DNA from: Parus major
Taxonomy: Eukaryota; Chordata; Aves; Passeriformes; Paridae
Assembly: GCF_001522545.3 (NCBI RefSeq)
Contig: NC_031799.1
Location: 39,509,265 to 39,573,264 of the forward strand
Direction of reading: 5' to 3'
Length of the DNA: 64,000 nt
Part shown: piece after piece, positions 1-9,839 of the stretch
How positions within the stretch are numbered: position 1 is the stretch's first letter
How the letters are laid out: each line of letters starts with the position of its first letter
The notes under the pieces: model-generated
Seen by the model: the letters and a program-made list of their open reading frames with translations, nothing else
Told to the model about the DNA's origin: nothing
Databases searched by the model: none
Made by a program: the position numbers and the translations under genes

Positions 1-105
1 TTTTAAGTTTTATGCCTGTTTTGCTCTTGTTCTAATCCATATCTCACAGCAAGAAATAATTAATTTTCTTAGTTATTGGTTTTAAACCATGACAATAAAC
101 AACAG
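1..105 (+). mobile_element. 3' tail of a long ERV LTR, cut by the window edge
   Basis: The first 55-60 bases align closely with the 3' parts of the LTRs at 33833-35393 and 49104-50606. They share GCCTGTTTTGC, then CTAATCCATATCTCACA, then GCAAGAAAT, in the same order. After about base 60 similarity fades, so the 3' boundary (roughly 95-105) is uncertain. The polyadenylation signal and the rest of the LTR would lie to the left of the window. The fragment abuts a CR1 piece starting near 118. Family membership is seen directly from the in-window copies; assignment to ERVs is inferred. Confidence 0.6.
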
Positions 106-117
106 TAAACTGGTAAC

Positions 118-985
118 AGTTAATGAGAGCAAGGACAAAATACTCAACAACTTTGACCCAAGCATTCAAGGGAAACCTATTTCCATGTCTCTCAAGTGGA
201 TGGACAGAAAGATAGTGGGGGAGAAAGCTACTTCTCACACAAAGATCATGTTTGTGACCATCTGAGGGACGTGAATGTGCATAAGGACCCAATGAGACGC
301 ATGCCAGTGTTCTGAGGGTATTGACTGAGTAGCTGCCACACCACTCTCCTTATTTGAAAAGCTATGGCAGTAGGCTGAAAGCCCAGGTGACTTTCTCAGG
401 ATAAAGATTATTGTACTAATCTTTAAGAAGGATAGAAAGTATGGACCCTGAAAATTAACAGATTGTCAGTCTCACCTCTGTGCTTGGAAAGTTCATAGAA
501 CAGATCCTCTTACAAACTATGTTAAGGCACAAGAAGGACAGTGAAGTGATCCAGGACAGTCAGCAAGTACAGCTTCACCAAGGGAAAGTCCCTTCTAATC
601 AACCCAGGGGCCTTCTATGATGGAGTGGCTCCATCAGTGGACAAGGGAAAGGCTACAGATGTAATTTATCTGTCATTTATCCTGTCATCTACAGGACTTC
701 TGTAAAGCCTTTGACACCATCCCTCACAACATTAAATTAAAAAGACAGTTTCAATGAGTGAACTGTCCTTAGATGGACAAGGAAGTCGTTGGATGGTTGC
801 ATTGAGAGGGTAGTGATAAGCAACCAAGTGCAAGGTGCTCCACAAGAGTTCAGGCAACCACGGGTATCAACACAGTCTGGGAAATGAAAAGAGCAAGAGC
901 TGCCCTGCCAGAAAGGACTTGATGATGGTGGATAAGAGGCTGGATGTGAGTTGGCAAAGTGCACTGGCCAGTCACACTTGGGGCT
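118..985 (+). mobile_element. CR1 LINE fragment, reverse-transcriptase region
   Basis: This is a plus-strand piece of a chicken-repeat-1 (CR1) non-LTR retrotransposon. I recognise the order of CR1 ORF2 landmarks: the GAGCAAGGAC segment near 126, the stretch around 290-360 (TCTGAGGG then ATTTGAAAAG), the block GTCAGTCTCACCTCTGTGC near 465, CTTCTATGATGGAGT near 612, and TTTGACACCATCCCTCAC near 710, followed by GGACTTG..GATAAGAGGCTG near 915. The frame is broken by many stops and indels. The part that would encode the catalytic aspartate box appears to be missing between about 835 and 910. Both ends are truncated. It is an old, dead copy. Confidence 0.85.
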
Positions 986-1600
986 TCTCCAATTCTTGCT
1001 GAACTTCTATTCACTGCATTTCTCTAATGGATTGAAGGGTGTGACTCCAGCAGTCTATTTCTTTCTCACACTCCCTTATAGTCCTCAGGGTCTCCTCTTC
1101 CTCTTAAAGTTTAGCTACATGGCTGAGCAGATCATCTGCTTAAATCACACTGCACGCAGGTATCATCTGTGCTGTCCATCCGTATTAATGCCAGGCTCAA
1201 GCAGTCCCTGTAACTGAAGACTTGGACACATTCACTCTTCTTAGGGAGGACCATCTACGTCAGTATGTTACTGCAAGCAATGGCTTTTGACCATGTTGAA
1301 ATCATTACTCAGTCTTTTCTGACTGAGAAAGCAAGAACCAGGGGTATTTTTGTCAGGAGAGTGTTTGCCGCCTCTTACATTAACTGTCTTGCAAAGTGCT
1401 GTGTTAACGTCCTTGTGACACATAGTCTGGGTTGCTCATGCTCCCTGGAGTTGTTCAAATGTTCCACAAGGGCTTCCAGGTCTGAACAGAGCTCTGGACT
1501 GCTGCTTGGGTGTCCCTGAGCAAACTAATGCTCACTCACAGACTTAAACTCTGTCACCTCTGCTGCTACTGCTGCCGCCGCTGCCCCATTGACTGGGTTG
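986..1600. other. Unassigned, relatively GC-rich stretch
   Basis: The base composition is richer in G and C than the flanks, and there is a short run of CTG/CCG-type triplets at about 1557-1590. Open frames on the plus strand (951-1217 and 1265-1519) match nothing I recognise. It could be an old repeat whose family I cannot name, since it sits directly after CR1 sequence. No splice sites, promoter or RNA gene are evident. Confidence 0.3.
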
Positions 1601-2934
1601 GTTGTTCTCAAAGTGATTTCATTATTACAGAAAAGCTGAGAAGGTTTTAATGTTGAAACAAATCAGTATAGGAAGAAAACAAACCAGTTAAACCAAGTAT
1701 TTTGCATTAGGCCCTCAGGAACTGTAGCTGTAAAAAGAAGCAGTTGTAAAAACAAAAGTCTCTTTTCTTAGTTTCTTGCACCCTTATGTAGCTTTAACAA
1801 AATCATAGGAAAACAAATGGGATGGATAGGATGTATCAGGATGTACAGCACTCCTTTGGCATATTAAAGCGTCCAGACCTGGAAGAATGATACCTAAGTA
1901 TCCTCAGTTTCCTGTCAGACCTAGAAAATTGAAGCTAAATTAAAATACTCACCTTAAAATTCAAATTTTGTTGCTGCCTTGAAATGCTTCACACATAGCT
2001 GGGGACATTTTCATTTCAAAGTCATGCAGAAATTTTCCCAATAGTCCTACTCAAACAAACCCACATCACAGATGTTTTCTTATGTGTCATATAAGACAAA
2101 AGCCACATCTTCACCTATTTTAAAACCTATTTTTTAAACTTATCAGTTACATGGTAGTTTTAAAGTGTAGATGAAGCATTTGCCATGACTTTAAATCCTT
2201 TTTTATTCTGAATGAAAATATGTTTCTTCTAAATCCTCTTCCAAAGTCTAATGTTTATTGACAATATTATGTAGTAGCAATTAACAATTTTATAGTAATT
2301 ATAATAAGAATTTTTTCTTGTTTAATTACATTTCCCTAAATTTAAATTTATTATAAGCTAACTCAACTGATAGTTGAACTTCAACTACTAATGAATATTT
2401 TATGCATTAGAAATAATTAATATGAATATAATTTTGAAACCCAATCTTATCTTCATTAATGTCATACAGAGAATCTTTCCAGAAACTTTTTACAATGTAG
2501 AATTGAATTATTAGCATAAAGACACATTTTTAAAGGCAGAAATTGTCTAGACAATTTAACCAAAAAGTGATCAAACATTATGTTATTTCTTCTTAATAGC
2601 TAGCTAGGATTTGAAGCCTGTCCAGGGTTTATATTTGTCCTTGAAAGATCACTTAGTTCTCAGAAAAGTGAGACTACCGTAATCTTGCACTTTTACTACT
2701 ATACAACTAACTTTGTGCACTTTCAAAATGCAAAGCAAACAATTTAAATAATGAAAAGACTGTGAGTCTGTAATAACCTCTCATATTTAGCTGACCTTTT
2801 TTCTTTTAAAACACCCCAGTCTCTTCTACATTTTCTGCTCAGCAAAAAAAAAAAAAAAATAAAAAAAAAATCTTGAAAGATCAGTCAATATCTCCAGGAT
2901 GGATTTATGAGAGAGATCAAATCATCATTACTGT
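1600..2934. other. AT-rich unique DNA with a terminal A-tract
   Basis: No gene or recognisable repeat is visible. A long A-run interrupted by a single T lies at 2844-2870, just upstream of the LTR beginning at 2935. It could be the poly(A) tail of an unrecognised retroposed sequence or a simple repeat; nothing upstream of it resembles a processed gene that I know. Confidence 0.4.
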
Positions 2935-3979
2935 TGTGCTGGGCTTGCACAGCCAAGTTTTGGTAGCAGGGGATACAGGAAGGATTTCTGTGAGAAGCTA
3001 CTGGAAGCTTCCTTCATGTCTGACAGAACCAATCCTGGCAGCTTCAAAGATAGATGTCCTGCTCATGGGTGGGCCACTTAGAAATGGTGGTAATGCCTCT
3101 GTGACAGCATATTTAAGATAAAAAAAACCAAATTATTGCAGAGTTGTAATTGAAGCCAGAGAAGAGCACAGTGAGAACATGTGAGACGAACAACTTTACA
3201 GACAAGGTCAGTGGACGAGAGGGAGGAGGTGCTCCAGGTGCTTGAGCTGAGACTCCACTGCAGCCTGTGGTGCAGCCCGTGGTGAAGCAGCTGTGCTCCT
3301 GCAGCCCATGGAGGACTGCAGGGATGCAGAAATCCACTCAAAGCCCATGGAGGAGCCCACACCAGAGTGGATAGATGCCTGAGAGGAGGCTGTGAGGCCA
3401 TTTGACGTCTATGGAGAGAGAGGAGCCCATGCTGGAACAGCCTGTCCTTGAACTGCACCCCATGGAAGAGTGACCCACACTACAGGAGTTTGAGAAGAAC
3501 TGTTGCCATGGGATGGACCCATGCTGCAGCTCTTCACTGAGAGCTGCTGCTCATTTGATGAATTCACATCAGACAAGTCCACAGAGAACTGCCTAATGTG
3601 GGAGGGACCCACACTGAAATGGGAGAAAAACTCCCCTATGAACAGTGATAGAAACAAATGACAGCAATCCCCATTCACTGTCTTTCTGTCAATGTGGGGA
3701 GGAGGCAGAGCTGGGAAGAAGAGAGGGTGGGGTGTAAGGTGTTTTGAAGGTGTTACTTTGCTTCTCATTATCCTGCTCTGATTTTGTTAGTAATAAATTC
3801 CATTCATATCTCTAGCTTGAGTTTATTTTGCCCATGATGTTATTTGGTGAGTGATCTCTCCTGGTCGTTATCTCAACCAATGAACTCTTTTGTTACACTT
3901 TCTCTCCCCACATAGCTGCAGAGAGGGATAAAGAGGCTTTGGTGGGTACCTGGCATCTAGCCAGAATCAATGTACTACA
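2935..3979 (+). mobile_element. ERVL-like solo LTR (family A, sense copy)
   Basis: The element runs from TGTGCTGGGC to a degraded CA end at TACTACA. The orientation is set by promoter and poly(A) features: a TATTTAAG box near 3110 and an AATAAA signal at 3792-3797. The middle contains the degenerate tandem theme of this family (GGAGGGACCCACACTG, CCCATGG..GAG..), which also appears in reverse in the LTR at 19612-20525. The 3' part (GAGTGATCTCTCCTGG, GGTGGGTACCTGGCATC) is the typical end of an avian ERVL-like LTR. No retroviral internal sequence follows, so it is a solo LTR. The flanking pentamers ACTGT and TATCT do not match, so the target duplication has decayed or the ends are slightly misplaced. 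Confidence 0.8.
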
Positions 3980-4825
3980 TATCTTTGAAAGATAACAAAC
4001 CTGTTATTATAGCACCTCTGAAAGACACTACTTAGATTAGAATTGAGTAAAAAAGTTCAAAATGGTCTCGTCACAGCACTAAAGAGTTCTACACTACACC
4101 AGAACAAATATAAGAACTTTCAGCTGAGCCATGTGTTGCTCAGGCAGAAGAGCAGCAGTTACACAAATATTTTAATCTAATCACGTTTATGAAAGGAAAG
4201 TTGTTATATGGATTTAAATTTTCAATATATGGGTAATTCTACAGCTGTCAATAACTGTAAAACATGAAAATTGGAAAATGTTGAAAGGATGCATCATCAC
4301 TGTATATCAACATGGTCAAAAGCAGTATTTTGTGAAAAGTCTGGTTTCTCAGATTACTCAGAATGACAAAGAAATAATTGAGGCAAATAACAAGAAACTT
4401 CATGAAAGTGAAACACAAAATTATTGAGATGACATTTGGATGCACTCTGTATAAAAAAGAAAAGAAGAGTGCAGTCACAGCATTTCTCTTGAAACAAAAT
4501 TGATATTGATGATTCTCCTAATTTCATTGCAAATCCTTTAACTGGCCAAAACGCAAAAGATACACGACCTGATTTCTTGTCGCCTAACATTAAGTGTATT
4601 TAGAATTTATTTTTTTTTTTATTTTTTTTTAACAGGAATCTGTGGGACAGTCTTCATGACATAGAATTTTGGTAGTTTTATCAGAAAATGTGAGTGAAAT
4701 GGTAAATTGTAAGACAATGCGTTATAAGTAGATCAATAGCTATAACAAGTTAATTAACTACTTAATGTTGGATTATAAATTAATTGTTATTTAATAACCT
4801 ATGTTTTCAATTAATGGTTAGTATT
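3980..4825. other. Unique DNA with weak exon-like signals
   Basis: No recognised gene is present. On the plus strand an open frame of 69 codons runs from 4218 to 4424, with its first Met codon at 4278. A T-tract ending in AACAG at 4635 followed by a GTGAGT at 4690 would define a 54-bp exon-like segment, but its best frame carries a TAG. These signals are common by chance in AT-rich DNA. I could not match the translations to any known family, so this is not called as a gene. Confidence 0.2.
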
Positions 4826-5335
4826 TGTTGTTAGGGAGTTCGGGCTTTCATGGTTCTATAGGGGAAATGGGTGAAGACCGGTCGGTGTGGGTGCAGTCAA
4901 ACGGAATCAAGGGTGGCTCAGGGCTGACGGGGTAATGTTCAGCAGTATAGAGGATTCAGCAAACCCAGAGAACAGCCCAGAACATGACATCCAAGGAGTG
5001 ACATCTGTATCGTAGACAACCATTGGTGGAAGAGGCAACCAATCACTCGACACCCTGCAGGAATGATTGGTCTGGAGTACCCCTCGTTAAGGACCAATGA
5101 GAGCCCTGGAAATGGGCCAATCAGAGAGTGGATCATAAATGGGCCAATCCTGGACAGAGGGTGTTTATAAAGGTGGCAGTGGGACTTCACTTGGGCTGTT
5201 ACTGCTGAGTTCCGTATCTGAAGGAAGGTGCTTGACATTGCTGTAGCAGAGCTCGGGCTCATCCTGGGCTCTTGCCTTTGTTGGTGTTTTTCTTTAGTTT
5301 AATAAATGAGTTGAACTTTGATTTTCACCAAAACA
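4826..5335 (+). mobile_element. Compact LTR with CCAAT-TATA promoter and poly(A) signal
   Basis: The element starts with TGTTGTTAGGG and ends near CACCAAAACA (the end could extend to about 5355). It has four CCAAT pentamers on the plus strand (5039, 5094, 5117, 5144), a TTTATAAA box at 5164-5171 and AATAAA at 5301-5306. This is the U3-R-U5 order of a retroviral LTR read on the plus strand. Its GC content is well above the flanks. No internal retroviral sequence adjoins it, so it is probably a solo LTR. I did not find a convincing target-site duplication, which is why the exact 3' end is left open. Confidence 0.7.
5164..5171 (+). promoter_or_regulatory. LTR TATA box
   Basis: TTTATAAA lies about 20 bp downstream of the last of four CCAAT boxes and 130 bp upstream of an AATAAA. 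That is the expected spacing for the promoter of the LTR at 4826-5335. Activity is inferred from layout only. Confidence 0.55.
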
Positions 5336-5355
5336 TTAAAGCCTTGTTTACAACA

Positions 5356-7099
5356 AACGCACATTGAGCAGAACACTACGAAGAACATGCTAATTCTAAA
5401 ATCCTAGACTTTCTCAACACCATCAAAGCAAAGAACAATTCACAAGGTATGGCGAAGTACTGATAAAGTGATAAATTACAGTAAAATAATTAAACTTTGC
5501 TGTGGTAGTGAAAACAAACTGAGAAAAATACTTAATGTACACCAGGAATACACAAAACTTGAAGGAAAATTAGAGCTTATGTCTAAATACTAATAAACCA
5601 GTGTAGTGTGTGATTCCATACATAATAAGATAAGACAGCAATTATGATAAATAATGAGATGTATGTAATTTCTGCAGAATATTTTAGGACCACCAAGAAG
5701 CATACTCAAAGAAGAACAACAGCAAATATACAAGATAATTACATACATTGTAAATTGGCAGTTAAGAGAACATCACAGATGGAAAGAAAATCAACTGTAA
5801 AACTTACTTGATCAGCAAGAAAAATCCATACTGGCTACCAGGGTTTCTTTCCCTCAGCTTAGAGGATTATTTTGGAAGTATTCCTCAGCGTTCACCTTCC
5901 AACACATGGGACATTGAAAAGGACCAGAAATTCAATGTACATATAATTCAAAGAGGAAATACTGCACAACTAGCACTTTGAAGAGACATTGGGTTTGACA
6001 TTTATTCAACAGCCTCCAGGCTTTATTTATAATGCAAAAGATATTTTAAGAATGTTCTTGTCTATACTCAGCATGCTGTCACCCTATCTACCAAGGTTGT
6101 TCTTCACCAACCAAGATCTTATCATCTTGCAGTTGAAGATTTATCTATTTGTGGCCCTCCCGATCTCGTGCCATTTCCACTTCTCATTCATGTCTGTAGA
6201 AGTGCATGCCCTTGCCTTGGTAACGCTTATCACTATCTCTTGTACTTTCTCTGTGATAGCCAACTCTATCCACCTGAAAAGAGATAAATACATAAATTGT
6301 TTTTCATATTTATAAAGACAAAATTCAATAAATTATGTCAACCCAGTATGGAGGCTTAGAGATTTTTATAATGTTTATGCAAGCCTTTTTTGGGTATCCT
6401 AATTTAGATTATAAATGGTTTATGAAAAGTCTGATATTGTTTTGTAAACTGTTGTCTGCTCCTGCTGTACTGCAATCCTGACTCTTGTAAAAGCTCTATG
6501 ATACATAGAACTCTACAGGCAAAAATTGATTCTTTGACTATTTTGTGACTTCATGTATTCATCAAGTAAAAAAATATTTTTTCCTGTCTTTTCCTTTCTC
6601 AAAGATTTCACTGTTTTTCTGTTATAGAAGTACCTGATAGACCTAACAGTGATATTCAAGATGTTCAAGAACAAAGATTCTTCGCATCTGCACCTCTTCA
6701 AAACACAACAGCTGAGAAAAAGGTTTCAGAAATTTCCACCCATAGTAATTTTCAAAAATAAGATTAAGCCATCAGGTATTCCTAAATAATACTAGAAATA
6801 GATTATCTTGTGTTCAGTGTGATTTTATTTCAAAAGTAATAATTTCCTGTAGTATTTTTGATGTGAGAAGATTGATTTAAAATAATTGATTTTCTGACAC
6901 CTTTTCAAATGACAAAGTCAGGATAAAGCATTGTATTTTTGCACTTTACATCTGAGATGACTCCTTCTGTTTCAGTATATTTATTTTTAAAAAAATAAAT
7001 GTACAATGAGATGCATTTTTATTCTTGTTGACACAACTTGCAAAAGGTATTTAATGTTTGATTTAATGTTATATCTATACTTTAAAAAATACTTCAAGA
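5356..7099. other. AT-rich unique DNA
   Basis: No gene or known repeat is recognised. Two places look like splice acceptors followed by short open frames on the plus strand. After TTTCTGCAG at 5677 two different frames stay open for 40 and 43 codons. After TGTTATAG at 6627 a frame runs 43 codons to a TAA at 6759. That two overlapping frames are open at the first site argues for chance. The predicted frame at 5989-6315 (108 codons) is hydrophobic and unrecognised. Confidence 0.3.
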
Positions 7100-8745
7100 C
7101 TTAGAATCATAGAACGGTTTGAGATGAAAAGGGTCATCATGGATCATCTAATTTCAACTCCCCTGTCATGAACATGGGCATTTTGCACTAGATGTATTTG
7201 TTCCAAGTTCCTTCCAACCTGACTTAGAACACTTTCAATGATGCAATATGCATAATGTCTCTGGGCAACCTGATTCTGTGTCCCACTATGCAATAGAAAA
7301 TTTTCTTTTTATTTCTGTATTTATTCTATATGTTTCTATTTTCTAGTAATAGAAAACATCTTTCGTATGCTCAATTTAAACCTAAATCCCTTGTCTTACC
7401 ACTGGTAAAGAGTATTGTGGTTCTGGTGGTTCTAGTAAAGAATCTTCATCTTTTTTCCAAGACCCCTTGCCGGGCTGTTCTCAATAAAGTTATTTTAAGT
7501 ACTTGCAGAGAGCAATCAGGTCTCCCCTAAACCTCCTTTTCTTCAGCCTAAATAGCCCCAGTTCCCTCAGTTGCTCCTCACAGAATGTACTCTCTAGACT
7601 CTTCTCTCCAGCTCTGTTTTCCTTTGGACACGCTCCATCACCTCAGTGTCTTTCCTGCTGTGAGGACCGAGAATTGAACACAGTACTTGTGGTGTGGCCT
7701 CACCAGTATTGAGTACACAGGGACAATCACTGCTCTAGTCCTCCTGGGCATACAATTTCCAGGGCAATCCAGGATTCCATTGGCCTTGCTGGGCACACTG
7801 CCAGCTTGTGTTCAGATAGTTGTCAAACACCCCGCCCCCAGGTCCTTTTCCACCAGGCAGCTTTCCCAAGACTGTGACACTACATAGGATTGTGACCCAA
7901 GTGCCAGACCTGTCACTTCACTTTGTTGACCCTCCTGCCACTGGCTTCAGACCATCAATCCAGGCTGCCCAGATTCCTCTGTGAAGTCTTCCAGCCATCC
8001 ATAGTTCAACACTTCCACCCAGGTTAGTTATCTATGAACTTACTAGGGTCCTCTCAATCCCCTTATCCAGATAATTGATAGAGATTTCAAGGGACTCAGA
8101 ATGAGTGTCCTGAATAGGCTAAAGTCTGTGGTACAGAAGTCCCAGGCAGACTTTTTGTTGATCCCTTTCCATACTTCACTAAGAATCGAAGATGTAGTAT
8201 TCCATGGCTGCTGCACCCAAAATGGCCTCTGACCACCGTAGCCCTTCTCTGTTTGGGAGCAGCAGGTCTGGCAGGGCATGCCCTGGTAGGCTCCCCTACC
8301 AGCTGTGTCTGGAAGTTACCTTCCACACTCTCCAGGATCCATACTGTCTCCTCTCACTGTGTTGAGTTTCCAGCAGGCTTTTGGCAAGTTAAAGTCTCCC
8401 ACAAGAACAAGGGGTAGTCATCATGAAACATCCACTGACAGAAGATTTCACTTCATCCTGGCTGGGTGGTCTGTGACAGACTCTAGCAGGATCTCTGCCT
8501 TGTTGGCCATCCCTCTGACTGTCACCCACAGGCACTCAGCCTTATCCCCACTGCCCCTGGGCTCTGCACAGCCAGAACCCTCCCCAGTGTACAGAGCCAC
8601 CCACAGCCTCTCCTTCCTCACCTGTCCCTTCTGAAGAGCTTGTAGCCACCCACTGCAGCACTTCAGTCACAAGAGTCATCCCGTCACATTTATGTGATAC
8701 TTTTTCATTTACCCTTTCCGCAAGGAAAGACAAAAGCAAGATTTC
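7100..8745 (-). mobile_element. CR1 LINE, long 5'-truncated copy
   Basis: Read on the minus strand this is a CR1 element ending at its 3' terminus near 7100 (AGAATCATAGAACGG on the plus strand). The plus-strand text follows the familiar reverse complement of CR1. It includes the 3' UTR block at 7100-7330, CAGGTCTCCCCTAAACCTCC near 7518, the block CCTTTTCTTCAGCCTAAA, the region CTTATCCAGATAATTGATA near 8063, and an upstream block around 8385-8730 (AAAGTCTCCCACAAGAAC, then GGTGGTCTGTGACAGACTC). The reading frame is broken. Between about 8095 and 8380 the match is weak, suggesting an internal deletion or a composite of two CR1 insertions. Confidence 0.88.
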
Positions 8746-8864
8746 TCAGCACCACAGGAGTATTAGGCAAACCATTCTACCAGTCATCTGGTCTGCAGGT
8801 GATATTTCCTGAAGTAAATTTTGCTCTCTGAGGTGCCAGTGAATAGGTAATGCTATTAACTGAA

Positions 8865-9839
8865 TGTAGTCCTATTGGTGTTCAAAACACTCACTCGCAG
8901 TGAGAGACTTCTCATGGGTCAAACTGTTCAGGTATAAGCTATTTATTGTAAGGGTAAAGAGAGGGAGAGACCTGTGTCCACCACCAGCCTCGGCATCCAC
9001 ATGGTCCAGGGGAGGGGAGGAGAGGTTAGAGATGGGGAGGGAGGAAACAAGAGCAACAGAAGGGAGTGGGGAAAAACAGGGAGGCTTAGGAGAGAGGGGT
9101 AAGAGGGGGAAAAACCAAGAGGGAAAAACTAGAGGGAGAGAGCAGGGAAAACTAGAGAGGGGTAGGAGCAGGGAGAGGGGTAAGACATGAGAGAGGGGGG
9201 AAAAGGCTAAGAGAGGAAAGCTGAGAAGAGGGGTAAAGGGGTAAGAAGTAAGAGCTAAGAGAGGGGGAGGAAAAGGGAAGGGATAGGAGACTGGGGTAGG
9301 GAAAGGCTAAGAGGTGGGGAAAAGGGTAAGAGCTCAGAGGTGAGAGCTAAGAGAGGGGTAGGGAAAGGGAAAGGCTAGGAGAGCGGGGTAGGGAAAGGAC
9401 AAGAGAGAGGGGTAAAAGCTAAGAGCCCCAAGTTCTTGTTACAATACAATATATCTTTTTCTATAGTGAAATATTCTAATTCCCAGTAGCCGATCACTAC
9501 GAGATACACCCACTAAAAAATTTACATACAGCCTATGAGCATCCCCATATTAACATAGAGTGTTGCATTTTAAACTGTGAAAGCTTTACAAATTTTTTCC
9601 TTGCTTCTTGACCTTTGAATTCTCTGTCTGCAGAAGGACATTGTTTTATCAACCAGGGATTCTCCTTTAGCTGGCTAGGCTATTGTTCTTTGGTTATATA
9701 GTAACTAGTACTCAGCATCATGACTCAAAGCAGGCTTTCATTTCTACTTCGATTCTAGCCTTCATATTTTCAGAATCTTCTGCCAAACAATCACATTCAT
9801 AACGTTTCCCTGTTTCACCCTTCCCAATATAGTCCCACA
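8865..9839 (-). mobile_element. Probable ERV LTR (minus strand) enclosing a polypurine tract
   Basis: The candidate begins at TGTAGTCCTATTGG and ends at TATAGTCCCACA. The reverse complement of the end (TGTGGGACTATATTGG) resembles the start, as LTR termini do. TTTATTG at about 8941 would be the reversed poly(A) signal, followed by sequence that I associate with a passerine ERV LTR. The flanking hexamers ACTGAA and TGAGAA share only three positions, so the target duplication is weak. It could also be a composite of several fragments. The centre is occupied by the tandem purine tract listed separately. Confidence 0.45.
9000..9427. repeat. Polypurine (GGGGA/AAGAG) degenerate minisatellite
   Basis: About 425 bases are almost purely A and G on the plus strand. 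They are built from degenerate repeats of units such as AGAGAGGGGTAAGAG and GGGGTAGGGAAAGGCTA, with T mainly in the GGTAAG and GCTAAG joins. It starts after GTCCAGGGG and stops abruptly at AAGAGCCCCAAG. A plus-strand open frame (8900-9190) crosses it but is only a product of the repeat. Such tracts can form triplex DNA and are prone to length change; that is general knowledge, not something shown here. Confidence 0.9.

Noticed and set aside
1557..1590. CTG/CCG triplet run as a possible coding or expansion repeat
   Set aside because: Too short and irregular, not in a convincing reading frame, and without flanking gene structure.
2844..2870. Poly(A) tail of a processed pseudogene
   Set aside because: No gene-like sequence lies upstream, and no flanking direct repeats were found.
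5861..5990. Resemblance to a BED-type zinc finger of a hAT transposase (two Cys-like codons followed by TSTLKRH-like codons)
   Set aside because: The reading requires passing a stop codon, the second cysteine spacing and the downstream histidine do not fit, and no transposase sequence or terminal repeats follow.
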